Assembly (NCBI GenBank): GCA_963763325.1
Contig: CAVXOL010000020.1
Coordinates: 62,001-126,000, forward strand
DNA: 64,000 bases
Reading direction: 5' to 3'
From: JBBECJ01 sp963763325
GTDB lineage: Bacteria > Chloroflexota > Chloroflexia > Thermomicrobiales > CFX8
In this document: positions 9,581-20,311 of the stretch, one piece after another
How the letters are laid out: every line of letters begins with the position of its first letter
Numbering within the stretch: the first letter of the stretch is position 1
Translations under genes and position numbers: made by a program
The notes under the pieces: model-generated
Told to the model about the DNA's origin: nothing
What the model saw: the letters and a program-made list of their open reading frames with translations, nothing else
The model's database searches: none

Positions 9581-11156
9581 TCAGGTTGGCAACGCGCGGT
9601 AGGACGTGTCGTGGAGCCAGTTGCCCGACACGTCCCCGCGCTCCGTCAGCGACCGGACGGTGATTTGCGCGTCGAGCTTTTCCATGACCTGATCGATGGT
9701 GAAGCTCGCGGCCTTCTGTCTAGGCGGATACTCGATGAACGTGGAGAGGAAGCGCCCGACGATCGTCTGCGTTGGGACGGCGAGGAACACGTGATCCATC
9801 AGCCAGTCGAAGTACGTGTTCGATGTGATGTCCGCTCGCTCAAACGGATCCGTGCGCAGGTTGAACAGCTTTGGGATGCGCAGGATGGTGAACGGCTCAG
9901 CCCAGACCTGGAGCCGTTCCGGCCGACGCTGCTCCATGAAGACCTGCTTCCAGTTGTCGTAGCGCACTGCCATGAGGTCGCCATCGTCGGAGAAGTAGAA
10001 GATCTCCTTTCGAGGACTCTCCTCCTCGACTCCGGTGAGATATGGCAACAGGTTGTAGCCATCCAGATGTACCTTGTACGTCTTGTCGCCTGCCTGGTGG
10101 CCGGTGAGCAGCTTGTCTTTGATCCCGGAGTCGCCGGCGGCAGCCAAGCAAGGTTGGTAGCCAGTCGAGGTGACTGACGATCTCATTGGACACGACTCCG
10201 GCCGCGATCTTGCCCGGCCAGCGAATCATCTCTGGAATTCGGAATGCGCCCTCCCAGTTGGTGTTCTTCTCGCTGCGAAACGGAGTCATGCCTCCATCTG
10301 GCCAGGAGTTCATGTGTGGGCCGTTATCGGTCGAATACACGACGATCGTGTTGTCGGCGATCCCGAGCGCATCCAGCGTGTCCAGTAGCTGGCCGACGGT
10401 CTGGTCATGGTCGATCATGGTGTCGTGGTATGGAGACTGCCAGCGGCCTGCCTGCCCCAGGCTTTCCTGCTTCGTATACGTACGAAAGTGCATGTGCGTC
10501 GTGTTGAACCAGACGAAGAACGGCGTTTCAGCCTGATGCTGGCGCTGGATGAAGTCCGTCGCCATCTCCAGCACTTCGTCGTCGATTGTCTCCATGCGCT
10601 TCCTCGTCAACGGGCCGGTGTCGGTGATGAGCTGGGTGCCGTCTGGCTCGGCCCATGAGTGAATCACGCCACGAGGTCCGAAGTTCTTGCGGAAGTCAGG
10701 GAAGTCCTGTTCGGTCGGGTAATCCGGGAGCTCCGGCTCCTCTTCAGCATTCAGGTGGTACAGGTTGCCGAAAAATTCATCGAACCCGTGATTCGTCGGT
10801 AGATGGTGGTCCTGATCGCCGAGGTGGTTCTTGCCAAACTGTCCGGTTGCGTAGCCCAGTGGCTTGAGCAGTTCAGCAATCGTCGGATCTTCCTCGCTCA
10901 GACCCGTTTTCGCCCCCGGAAAGCCGACCTTGCTCAGTCCGGTGCGGAACACACTCTGTCCGGTGATAAACGCCGATCGACCCGCTGTGCAGGATTGTTC
11001 GCCATAGGAATCGGTGAAGCGCATACCTTCGTTCGCGATCCGGTCGATATTGGGCGTGCGATAGCCCATCAGCCCATCGGAATAGCACGAAAGGTTCGAG
11101 ATGCCGATGTCATCCCCCCAGATAACGAGGATGTTCGGCGTGGGTGGCGTTGGCAT
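9581..11156 (-). CDS. Arylsulfatase, CTAGR type (one frameshift)
   Basis: This is a type I sulfatase or alkaline-phosphatase-superfamily hydrolase of about 525 aa. The N-terminus reads NILVIWGDDIG, with metal-binding Asp residues. The modification motif is SCTAGRSAFITGQS, a C-x-A-x-R form that formylglycine-generating enzymes accept. KNHLGD supplies further active-site Lys/His residues, and VVYSTDNGPHMNSWPDGG is the late metal-binding D-N. The C-terminal part moves to another frame near 10155, at HLDWLPTLL. No signal peptide is visible, so it would act inside the cell. The start follows GGAGGAAGCTC. The preferred sulfate ester is unknown. It converges on the FGE gene and diverges from the SulP gene. 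Confidence 0.9.
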
Positions 11157-11633
11157 GAGCTTCCTCCATTGAGCATCGCTGCGAGATGTGTCCGACGATC
11201 AGGTTTCGCGCGCACGTGCCCGGATTGCGTTCGTTTGGTCGTGCAGACCATCGAACGTCAAAATCCGGACCGCTCGGCGTTGAAACCCGCTAGGCTTCCT
11301 TTATCGATGAGTCCTGCGAAACCTGAATCGGTCCAGCGGTAGCAGATACGGGTCGCAGTTGCCGCAATGACAGTGATGGTACGACCGGCAACTACACCGT
11401 CGCGGTCGTGCCCTGTGCTGCCTGTCAGGTGCACGATACACGTCGTCAATCACAGACGAGTGGGGTACGCCTATGTGTCTGACGCCGTTTCGACGTCCTC
11501 CCCTCATCGAGGATGCTTGCGTGCATTCGCCAGTCATGGATCAGCGAAACAAGCCGTCGCTTCTGGAGCATTCGGTCGGCTGGGAAAGGTCAACGATGAA
11601 CGCGGCTATCCGTGCCGAGATGGTGTGCTTCCC
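11157..11633. other. Divergent promoter region, no gene seen
   Basis: These 477 bases separate the sulfatase start from the SulP start, so promoters for both should lie here. No convincing open frame or -35/-10 pair stands out. A segment at about 11376-11437 is an imperfect copy of one at 13494-13556 on the far side of the SulP gene. Confidence 0.5.
11376..11437 (+). repeat. Imperfect direct repeat, copy 1 (flanks SulP gene)
   Basis: This roughly 62-bp segment shares the blocks GGTACG, CTACACC, GCGGTCGT, TGCTGCC and TCAGGT, in the same order and spacing, with 13494-13556. The two copies lie outside either end of the SulP gene. Confidence 0.5.
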
Positions 11634-13430
11634 ATGTCATCCGTGACGAAAGAGTCCGACCGATCACCGTGGAAGTCTGTCACCTTCGCGTTGAACTCGA
11701 TCCGTCGCTGGATGAAACGCGAGTACCGGGCCTCCCCTGCCGATCTGAAGAAGGATGCCGTCGCGGCGGTACCCGCGGCCATGTCGGGCATCGCAGACGG
11801 AATGGGCTCGGGAATCCTGGCCGGCGTCAATCCGATGTTTGGGCTGTATGCCGCTGTCGCCGGTCAGACAGCAGGAGCACTCGCCTCGAGCTCGCGCTTC
11901 ATGACCATCAACACGACCAGCGCAACTGCCCTGGTGGCAGGCGGTGCGATTGCCACGTTCGATGGTGACGCGCGCACCGAGGCCCTGCTGATATTGACGT
12001 TTGTGATGGGACTTTCCCAGATCGCCGCAGGGGTATTACGCCTCGGTAGTCTCACCCGCTTCGTCTCTGACGCCGTGATGACCGGGTTCCTGACTGGCGT
12101 CGCCGTTCTCATTATCCTCGGCCAACTCGGGAACTTCACCGGCTATCAAAGCGATGAGTCGAACAAGATCTCAAAGACAGTCGACCTGATCGGGCATCTT
12201 GGTGAGGTGGATCCACAGACATGTGTCTCTGGTGGCCTGGCCCTCGCCCTGGCTATTCTCCTTCCGCGTACGCGCCTTGGGAGCATTGGTATCGTCTTCG
12301 CGCTGGTCGTCCCGAGCCTGCTCGTCGGTATTCTGGGCTGGGATGCTGTTGCGATCGTCAGCGATGAGAGCCAGATAACCGGCGGTTTGCCGGCGATCGC
12401 CCTCCCAAGCCTTTCAGCACTGAACATCAACCTCGCCACCGTCGCACTCGCGGGCGCGATCGTCGCTCTCGTCCAGGGCGCCGGGGTTGCGCAGAAGTTC
12501 CCTAATCCAGACGGTCGTTTGTCCAGCGCGTCACAGGATTTCACTGCTCAGGGGATCGGGAACGTCGCGGCCAGTATGTTCAGCGGCATGCCGGTCGGCG
12601 GGTCGGTCAGCGCGACCGGAGTAAACGTCAGCGTGGGAGCTCGGACGCGCTGGGCGAATGTCTTCTGCGGCATCACCCTCCTCCTGATGATCCTCTTCGT
12701 GAGTGATCTCGTCTCACGGATCGCCATGGCCGCGCTGGCCGGACTGCTCATTTCCGTCGGGCTGAGCATTGTCAACCCCAGTGAGACGCTCACACTCTGG
12801 CGGGTGAGCTGGTCATCACGCATCGCAGTTCTAGTCACCTTCGTCGCGACTCTCGTGGCGCCAATCCAGATAGCCGTCGGAATCGGCGTCGCGCTGTCGG
12901 CGATCCTCCACCTTTACCAGTCCTCGAAGAAGGTTCGGATTATTGAACTCCGCCGCCTGCCAAATGGCCGCTATGAGGAATTGGAGCCGCCTCAAATCCT
13001 GCCAAGCAATGCCGTCACGCTCCTCGACGTCTATGGCAGCCTGTTCTATGCCGGCGCATACATGTTTGAGCGATCCCTGCCATCGCCGCAGGGTGCGGAG
13101 CGACCAATCGTTGTCCTGCGCATGCGCGGGCAACGTGACATCGGGATAACCTTCATCAACTGCCTGTCACGCTACGCGGAGCAGATCAGTACGACTGGCG
13201 GTCGGCTATACCTTTCTGGCGTTGGCAAGACGCTGGAAACTCAAATTCGGCGTAGTGGAAAGATCAGTGTCTCAAGCCCCGTATCGGTGTATCCGGCCAC
13301 GAGCATCATCGGCGAGTCGAGTGAGCAGGCGCTCCGTGATGCGGCTGCCTGGCTGGTCGAGTACGTGCCGCAACCCGAAGACGCTGAGTCCGGGGCCGAC
13401 GAAACACATCAACCCAGCACCGTGTCATAG
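11634..13430 (+). CDS. SulP-family anion permease with STAS domain
   Basis: This SLC26/SulP transporter of 598 aa likely carries sulfate or bicarbonate. Residues 40-400 form the membrane core with the usual inverted-repeat helices: AAVPAAMSGIADGMGSGI at the first half-helix, GLYAAVAGQTAGALASSSR, and MPVGGSVSATGVNVSVGART in the second half. The C-terminal 150 residues form a STAS domain (AVTLLDVYGSLFYAGAYMFE). The start ATG at 11634 is the last good one before the conserved region but has only a weak ribosome site; an open frame runs back to 11367. Its position between two sulfatases makes sulfate movement the simplest guess; bicarbonate is the main alternative because substrates in this family are hard to read from sequence. 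Confidence 0.85.
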   Translation: MSSVTKESDRSPWKSVTFALNSIRRWMKREYRASPADLKKDAVAAVPAAMSGIADGMGSGILAGVNPMFGLYAAVAGQTAGALASSSRFMTINTTSATALVAGGAIATFDGDARTEALLILTFVMGLSQIAAGVLRLGSLTRFVSDAVMTGFLTGVAVLIILGQLGNFTGYQSDESNKISKTVDLIGHLGEVDPQTCVSGGLALALAILLPRTRLGSIGIVFALVVPSLLVGILGWDAVAIVSDESQITGGLPAIALPSLSALNINLATVALAGAIVALVQGAGVAQKFPNPDGRLSSASQDFTAQGIGNVAASMFSGMPVGGSVSATGVNVSVGARTRWANVFCGITLLLMILFVSDLVSRIAMAALAGLLISVGLSIVNPSETLTLWRVSWSSRIAVLVTFVATLVAPIQIAVGIGVALSAILHLYQSSKKVRIIELRRLPNGRYEELEPPQILPSNAVTLLDVYGSLFYAGAYMFERSLPSPQGAERPIVVLRMRGQRDIGITFINCLSRYAEQISTTGGRLYLSGVGKTLETQIRRSGKISVSSPVSVYPATSIIGESSEQALRDAAAWLVEYVPQPEDAESGADETHQPSTVS

Positions 13431-13476
13431 CCATTACGCATGACGAAGCCTGCGCCGCGGTATGATGCGATGGATG

Positions 13477-13495
13477 CCGCCGCCGTCAGCGGCGG
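13477..13495. terminator. GC-rich hairpin after the SulP gene
   Basis: CCGCCG at 13477-13482 pairs with CGGCGG at 13490-13495 around a 7-nt loop. It lies 46 bases past the SulP stop, in the space before the convergent antiporter stop. The short stem and absent T-run make this a weak call. Confidence 0.35.
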
Positions 13496-13556
13496 TACGG
13501 CGCAGACCTACACCCTTGCGGTCGTTCCCCGGTGCTGCCGTTCAGGTACAGAGACC
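13494..13556 (+). repeat. Imperfect direct repeat, copy 2
   Basis: This is the partner of 11376-11437; see that entry for the shared blocks. It lies in the convergent space between the SulP and antiporter stops. Confidence 0.5.
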
Positions 13557-13633
13557 GGTCACCCAGCGACAAGCAGTGCAACCGCTCTCGTGGCTCCTTG
13601 CAGTTGATCTCCCGCCGGGCCAGGAGTTGCATC

Positions 13634-14884
<1,251 letters not shown>

Positions 14885-14960
14885 AGAAGATCCTGCTAAC
14901 TGACCGGAAGCACTTTTCCAAAGGCGACTACCGTCGGCCTTCCCGGAATGACTCCCTGGC

Positions 14961-15320
14961 CTATGGCCTTCGGCCCTCCATCTCGACCACCAGTGACCGA
15001 GTCAGAAACGTTCGTATCAGCACGAGCAGACCCAATACCGCGACGCTCTCTATCGTCAGATCGAGAATGACAGTCCGGATTACATCCGCTGCCACGAGGA
15101 TCACCAGACCAAGCAACAGAGGCTCGCCGATGTGCCGTCGGTAGAGTCGATACGTTCCAGTCGCCGGACGATCGCCGAGTCGTGCCAGGATGAACGAGAC
15201 CGTCGCGTAGGCGATCGCGATCGTAATGATCGTGACTGCCAGCACTTCGATCCCGATCGCGCCGTATTCGACCCATTCGAGCACACGATCGATGAAACGA
15301 CTGTCGGTGCCATGTTCCAT
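14961..15320 (-). CDS. DUF1622-family membrane protein
   Basis: This membrane protein of 119 aa has three hydrophobic helices: EYGAIGIEVLAVTIITIAI, then EPLLLGLVILVAADVIRTV, then VAVLGLLVLIRTFLTRSL. The pattern, including the GIEVLAV start and the final LIRTFL-SLVVEMEGR, matches DUF1622, a family of unknown function often found near ion transporters. The ATG at 15320 overlaps the stop of the upstream gene (TGATG), so translation is probably coupled. A TTG three bases earlier is possible but less likely. The antiporter gene follows after 76 bases. Confidence 0.8.
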   Translation of the reverse strand: MEHGTDSRFIDRVLEWVEYGAIGIEVLAVTIITIAIAYATVSFILARLGDRPATGTYRLYRRHIGEPLLLGLVILVAADVIRTVILDLTIESVAVLGLLVLIRTFLTRSLVVEMEGRRP

Positions 15321-15769
15321 CAACTGGCTCGCAAGCCAATTGCATGCTCAGCCCCTTTGCTGAATGGCCCGTGCGACGCCGTCGTCGTCCCAATCGGTGT
15401 GGCAAGCAACGCTTTCGACGCGTCATCAAGACGTAGCTTGACAATGGCCGGATGTTCGCCCAGCCCCTTCGGCCCGGGGGCGTAATCTACAGCACTGATG
15501 TCTTCGACGGCCGTCACCGGCAACGCATCGTTGCGCACGAGCGCGAGCCCGCTGTGGACGATGAGGACATCATGTACCCAGCGAGCGTAGGCTGGAGCTC
15601 TCGGCCAGGAGTCCTTGAGCCCAGGGTATGCGCCCGACACACGTCGCACCTTGCATTTGTAGACTCCTGGAGCGCCTTGAAATTGTCTGCGACTCCAGAT
15701 CGACGCGCCAAGCGCGCCGATCACAAGCCAGAGCGGAACACCGAGCGCGGCAAGGATGATCCAGATCAT
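15320..15769 (-). CDS. Single-helix membrane protein, DUF2550-like
   Basis: The protein is 149 aa with one N-terminal helix (WIILAALGVPLWLVIGALGA) and a following W-S-R-R. The rest is a soluble domain starting GAPGVYKCKVRRVSG and containing WVHDVLIVHSGLALVRNDALPV. That layout resembles DUF2550 proteins, but I am not certain of the assignment. It would be anchored in the cytoplasmic membrane with the domain facing the cytoplasm. It is the first gene of the operon with DUF1622 and the antiporter. Confidence 0.6.
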   Translation of the reverse strand: MIWIILAALGVPLWLVIGALGASIWSRRQFQGAPGVYKCKVRRVSGAYPGLKDSWPRAPAYARWVHDVLIVHSGLALVRNDALPVTAVEDISAVDYAPGPKGLGEHPAIVKLRLDDASKALLATPIGTTTASHGPFSKGAEHAIGLRAS

Positions 15770-15871
15770 GCGCTACCCCGTTCATCCCGCCACGGCGATA
15801 CATGGCGAGCAGTCGATGCCTGGCGGGATCGGTGAGGAGGTGCCCTGTCCGGGCTCCCCCTCACCGTCGAT

Positions 15872-18235
15872 CTATTGCCGCGCCATCAGCATGTTCAGCG
15901 TCGCTTCGTCGTCCGCGATCATGTCGCCAGACACATCGATCGTCACGCTATGGATCGTGCCGGTAAACGCGAACGGCGACGGATAGCCACCGTTGATGAC
16001 CGGGCTCCCCTCGTCAATGCCGACATTGAGCCCTTCGAGCTCGAAGAAGAGGGGCGTCGTATGTGGGAAATCTGCGTTCGCAACGAGCTTCCCATCGACG
16101 TACAGTTGCGCTCGGCCAGGCGTTCCCTTGCCGATCTTGAAGTCGGGCGGGCCGGTCGGCTCGAACTCGTAGCGCAACGTGCGGTGTCCGGTGGATATCG
16201 TCTCGGACGAACTGACTTCCAGCAGGTCACGGCCGGCGTAATTGTGGGCGTAGTGCAGCCGGCTGTCCCGCATGTACAGGATGTACCCACCCGCGATGCC
16301 ACCCTGCGCGACCAGCACGCCCTCTGCGCCATCGGCGGGTATTTCGACCTCGGCGGTGATGCTGTGCGGCCGGTTGTACACATGCGGTGCGGCGAACACC
16401 GGAACCACCTGGCCATGAGGATAGTAGACGAAGCTCTGGCGTGGTTTCGCGATCTGGGGCCGTTCAGTCACCAGGCGAGGCTGCATCGACCCGTCGATCG
16501 GCAAGACCTTGTACTTGCCGGCCTCGACGTACCAGAGCGTGATCAACTCGATCAGCTTGTCGCGATGCTGACCGGCGAGGTTGACCGACTCGGTCGGGTC
16601 TTCAGCAATGCGATACAGCTCCCACCCGCTCGTGTCGAGTTCCAGCAGGATCTCGGGCGTGATCTCCTGTCCGAGGCCGTGCCCCTTTTGGGCCGCCTCA
16701 GTGAACGACGGACCTGGCCACGGGCAGACGGCGCGCCAGCCGTCGTGATCGATCGCCCGATGGCCGAACATCTCGAAGTACTGGGTGACGTGTTCGCTTG
16801 GCGCCTGCCAGTCGTCGAACGTGTGCGCGAAACTGACTCCCTCCAGCGGTGACTGCGCGACGCCGCGAACGGCGGCCGGGGGCGTGATACCAGCGGCGGC
16901 CAGGACGGTCGGAACCATGTCGATGGCGTGGGTGTACTGGTGGCGGACCTCTCCGCGCGACGAGATTCCGTTCGGCCAGGCGACGATGAACGGATCGGTC
17001 GAGCCGCCGCGATAGGTCTCGCGCTTCCAGCGTCGGAACGGGGTGTTGCCGGCCCAGGTCCAGCCAAAGGGGTAGTGGTTGTAAGTTGTTGTGCCGCCCA
17101 ATTCGTCGATCTTCTCGAGATTGTCCTCGAAGCGTTCGGGGATTTGATTGAAGAACAGCATCTCGTTCACCGAACCGGCAGGACCGCCCTCGGCCGAGGC
17201 GCCGTTGTCGGAGATGACCATGATCAGCGTGTTATCCAGTTCACCAATCCGCTCCAGTGTGTCGAGAACGCGGCCGAAGTGATGGTCGGCGTGCGAGACG
17301 AAGCCCGCGAAGACTTCCATCATCCGTGCGTATAGGCGGCGTTCGTCGGCTGAGAGGGATTCCCAATCCGGCACGTCTGGATCATCGCGCGAAAGGACGG
17401 CATCGGGATCGAACAGTCCGATCTCCTTCTGATTGGTGAAGACCTGCTCGCGGTAGGCTCCCCAGCCTGCGTCGAACTTCCCGGCGTAACGGTCGGCCCA
17501 CTCCTTCGGGACGTGGTGCGGAGCATGCGCCGCGCCAGGGGCGTAGTACATGAAGAACGGCTTCTCCGGCGCGTTGACGTGTGCGTCCAGAATCATCGAG
17601 ATCGCCTTGTTGGCCAGATCGTCCGAGAGATGGTAGCCCTCTTCGGGGGACTTGGGCGGAGGGACCGACATGTTGTCCTGCGTCAGGTCGGGATACCACT
17701 GATTGGTCTCGCCACCTAGGAAGCCATAGAAGCGCTCGAAGCCGCGTCCCAGTGGCCAGCGATGGAACGGGCCGGCAGCAGTGTTCTCTTCTGCGGGCGA
17801 TAGATGCCACTTCCCGATGCAGAAGGTGTTGTAGCCATGACCCAATAGCATCTCTGGGAGCATGCCGTTCTCGAACGGCATCCGGCCGTCGTAGCCGGGA
17901 TAGCCGGTCGCCAATTCCATGACGCAGGCAACTCCACTGGAGTGATGGTTGCGGCCGGTCAGAATGCAGGACCGGGTCGGCGAGCAGAGAGCAGTCGTGT
18001 GCATGTTCGCGTAGCGCAGCCCCGAGTTGGCAACCCGGTCGATGTTCGGAGTCTCGACCAGCCCGCCGAACGACGAGAGTTGGCCATATCCGACATCATC
18101 GAGGACGAAAAACAGGATGTTCGGGGCGCCGTCCTTTGCGCGTTGCGGGGCGGGCCAGGCTGGAGTGGACCCATCGACCGTCCGTCCGATCTTGCCGGGG
18201 AATCTCGACCCTGGCTGGTATTCGTTGAGTGGCAT
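15872..18235 (-). CDS. Large arylsulfatase, CSPTR type, with C-terminal extra domain
   Basis: This is an intact type I sulfatase of about 787 aa. NILFFVLDDVGYGQLSSFGG gives the metal-binding DD. TTALCSPTRSCILTGRNHHS is the canonical C-x-P-x-R signature for conversion to formylglycine. GKWHLSP and MVISDNGASAEGG supply the remaining active-site and metal residues. The catalytic part ends near residue 560. A C-terminal region of about 200 residues, rich in beta strands (TGTIHSVTIDVSGD), is typical of the betC/AtsA-like long sulfatases. The start ATG at 18235 has a perfect AGGAGG five bases before it. There is no signal peptide. The FGE at 8509 would mature it. Confidence 0.93.
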   Translation of the reverse strand: MPLNEYQPGSRFPGKIGRTVDGSTPAWPAPQRAKDGAPNILFFVLDDVGYGQLSSFGGLVETPNIDRVANSGLRYANMHTTALCSPTRSCILTGRNHHSSGVACVMELATGYPGYDGRMPFENGMLPEMLLGHGYNTFCIGKWHLSPAEENTAAGPFHRWPLGRGFERFYGFLGGETNQWYPDLTQDNMSVPPPKSPEEGYHLSDDLANKAISMILDAHVNAPEKPFFMYYAPGAAHAPHHVPKEWADRYAGKFDAGWGAYREQVFTNQKEIGLFDPDAVLSRDDPDVPDWESLSADERRLYARMMEVFAGFVSHADHHFGRVLDTLERIGELDNTLIMVISDNGASAEGGPAGSVNEMLFFNQIPERFEDNLEKIDELGGTTTYNHYPFGWTWAGNTPFRRWKRETYRGGSTDPFIVAWPNGISSRGEVRHQYTHAIDMVPTVLAAAGITPPAAVRGVAQSPLEGVSFAHTFDDWQAPSEHVTQYFEMFGHRAIDHDGWRAVCPWPGPSFTEAAQKGHGLGQEITPEILLELDTSGWELYRIAEDPTESVNLAGQHRDKLIELITLWYVEAGKYKVLPIDGSMQPRLVTERPQIAKPRQSFVYYPHGQVVPVFAAPHVYNRPHSITAEVEIPADGAEGVLVAQGGIAGGYILYMRDSRLHYAHNYAGRDLLEVSSSETISTGHRTLRYEFEPTGPPDFKIGKGTPGRAQLYVDGKLVANADFPHTTPLFFELEGLNVGIDEGSPVINGGYPSPFAFTGTIHSVTIDVSGDMIADDEATLNMLMARQ

Positions 18236-18587
18236 GCATTCCTCCTGATGCGTGCGACGGTGCAATCGGCTAGCGAACGCAACAGGGACTCTTCGAGTTC
18301 AGCGGTGCGCGCAGCCTGGACGTCTGCATCTGAACTGACGACCGGAACGCCGCACGTCATCCAGCGCCCATGGCAATGAGTCCTCGCGGCCACGGCGTCC
18401 TTGCAACACAGCACCCGATCGCGTTCAGCGCAACCGTTCACCATTCGATTGAGAGGATTGTCGCGGCGAATCGCCTGTCTGCCGCCAGACGCCGGGACGT
18501 AGATCGGGGTCGTAGTTCCCACTACCGACTGAACACGGTGCTTATGTTCCGCTCTGGAAGGTGGTGATGTCTGCCGAAATCACGAGG
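18236..18587. other. Intergenic region, no gene seen
   Basis: These 352 bases lie between the sulfatase start and the stop of the next minus-strand gene. They must hold the sulfatase promoter. I see no convincing open frame, strong hairpin or repeat in them. Confidence 0.5.
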
Positions 18588-19421
18588 TCACCTTCCCAGC
18601 ATCACACGCATCCGCACCGCCAGCACTGGAGGGATGCTCGGGAAGCGAGCCCACCCCAGCGCGCGGATGGGATCTGGGCTGGCGACAAAGGCTGGTTCCT
18701 CGATGCCGTCCATGACCAGGCCCGCGTTGAAGGCCATTGGCAGCAGGACCGACAACGGCCTGTGGAAGTACCAATGCGGGGCAGGCTCACCCGGCATCCC
18801 AGCCCCTTTGCCCGGCGGGATATCGAGGTAGTCAACAACCTTGATCGCGGCTGTCTCGACCAGCATGCCGCCGCGATCTTCCTCTTCGAGCGACATCCGG
18901 ATGGCGTTCGAGTTGTAGCAAGGGTGCGGGATTGAGAAGACGAACCGCCCGCCGGGAGCCAGCAGCCGCGTTACGGCCCGGAACAGCGGCTCGATGTCGG
19001 TCATATCCATCAGTGCCATGTTGCAGACGACGGCTTCGTAGCGGCCCTCACCGAGCGCCAGCAACGCTGCCTCGTCGGTCGCGTCGACTTGCTGATACGT
19101 CACCTTATCGGCCAGGCCAGCCTCGCGAGTCCGCGCAGCCGCCAGTTCGACGAAACGCTGGCTGAAGTCGGTCGCGACAACGGTTGCGCCGATCTGGGCC
19201 ATCCGCCGCGCCATCTGGCCATTGCCGCAGGCGATCTCCAGCACCCACTCGCCCTCGCGCAGCGCCAGCAGCCGCTCGGTCGCTGGGCCGACCAGCATCC
19301 GCTGGAACTGGTTTCCCTCACCCATCCGATCGTCCCAGAAGTCAGCCTTCGCGTCCCAGATCGCGCGCGTCTCCTCGGTCAGGTCGCGCGTCGAACTTCC
19401 GGGCGTTGTCTCGTCCTGCAT
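18588..19421 (-). CDS. Class I SAM-dependent methyltransferase
   Basis: This is an intact methyltransferase of 277 aa. Motif I is VLEIACGNGQMARRMAQIG and motif II is ATVVATDFSQRFVELA. Motif IV is near YEAVVCNMALMDMTDI and the post-motif is LLAPGGRFVFSIPHPC. IPHPCYNSN is characteristic of a group of small-molecule methyltransferases seen in Actinobacteria and Chloroflexota; the substrate is unknown. The start ATG at 19421 follows GGGGAGGACGCTC. A heptad-repeat patch lies just upstream. Confidence 0.88.
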   Translation of the reverse strand: MQDETTPGSSTRDLTEETRAIWDAKADFWDDRMGEGNQFQRMLVGPATERLLALREGEWVLEIACGNGQMARRMAQIGATVVATDFSQRFVELAAARTREAGLADKVTYQQVDATDEAALLALGEGRYEAVVCNMALMDMTDIEPLFRAVTRLLAPGGRFVFSIPHPCYNSNAIRMSLEEEDRGGMLVETAAIKVVDYLDIPPGKGAGMPGEPAPHWYFHRPLSVLLPMAFNAGLVMDGIEEPAFVASPDPIRALGWARFPSIPPVLAVRMRVMLGR

Positions 19422-19473
19422 GAGCGTCCTCCCCGTCACCAACGGTAGCGGCTGACGATCATACAAGGAGTAG

Positions 19474-19500
19474 CCGGAATCGGGAACCGGGATTCGGGAC
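19474..19500. repeat. Heptad repeat patch (CGGGANN units)
   Basis: Consecutive 7-nt units CGGGAAT, CGGGAAC?, CGGGATT and CGGGACT-like steps occupy this patch, in phase: five constant bases (CGGGA) and two variable ones; the unit boundaries allow the first C to be shared. It sits between the methyltransferase start and the CGNR stop. Confidence 0.55.
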
Positions 19501-19514
19501 TGCGAGCGGCGACT

Positions 19515-20159
19515 CTACTGCTCTTTGCTGGTTCCCGATGCTCGCCGCTTCGCGTACTGCCGGCGCATCTTCACCTGACTTCCACAGCCTTCCATGCTGC
19601 ACCAGCGGCGGCTGCCGTTCTTGCTGCCGTCGTAGAAGAGCCAGCCGCAGCCGTCGGGGTTGGCGCAGACCTTGATCCGCGAGGGATCGCCGTCCGTCAA
19701 CAGCTCGACTGCCGAACTCGCGATCGGCCAGAGCAGGCTGTCGAGCCTGTCATCGCTCGACGGCCAGTCCCAGCGAAACCGCCCATCACCGCGACCGAGT
19801 CGCGCATTGGTAATCGCGTCTCCGTACGCACGCTGAATGATTGAGAGATCGCTGGCACGAGGTTCGTCACCGTCCGCGATTGCCCGAAACACACGATGGA
19901 GCGCTTCGCGCAGCGCCAACGCCGTGCCGAGCACTTCCGCCGCGCGCTCTGGCTCTTGTTCGGCAAGTGCCAGCAGCTGTCGCGCGTCGTCATCGCCGAA
20001 CAGCTTTCGATGCCTGGCCCAGTCGATGAGATCCGGTAACGTCCCGATGATATCCTCCGGCTGGTCACCGGCACGATTCTCGACCGAGTTGACGAAGTCC
20101 AGGCAGAGCCGCCCGGCAAGAAAGCGCAATGCCTCGACACATACATGTCCAATCGCCAT
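19515..20159 (-). CDS. CGNR zinc-finger protein, probable transcription regulator
   Basis: The protein is 214 aa. The N-terminal ABATE-like domain begins FLAGRLCLDFVNSVENR. The C-terminal zinc finger reads KVCANPDGCGWLFYDGSK and then RRWCSMEGCGSQVKMRR, with four Cys ligands. The namesake CGNR is CGSQ here. The family is thought to bind DNA. The ATG at 20159 with GAGAGAGG upstream is preferred over a GTG at 20180. It diverges from the MFS exporter at 20312 over a 152-bp shared promoter region, so it may control that exporter. Confidence 0.85.
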   Translation of the reverse strand: MAIGHVCVEALRFLAGRLCLDFVNSVENRAGDQPEDIIGTLPDLIDWARHRKLFGDDDARQLLALAEQEPERAAEVLGTALALREALHRVFRAIADGDEPRASDLSIIQRAYGDAITNARLGRGDGRFRWDWPSSDDRLDSLLWPIASSAVELLTDGDPSRIKVCANPDGCGWLFYDGSKNGSRRWCSMEGCGSQVKMRRQYAKRRASGTSKEQ

Positions 20160-20311
20160 CGGATGAAGCCTCTCTCGCACGCTGGCTGTGACCGGTCTCG
20201 CTCATCCGTCCATCTTACCACTGAAACTGATCTTTACAGGTGGCACGCCCTCTGCGATGATATTACCATCAAACGACGTTTCACTGGGTGCATTCACGCG
20301 ATGGGAGCCGC

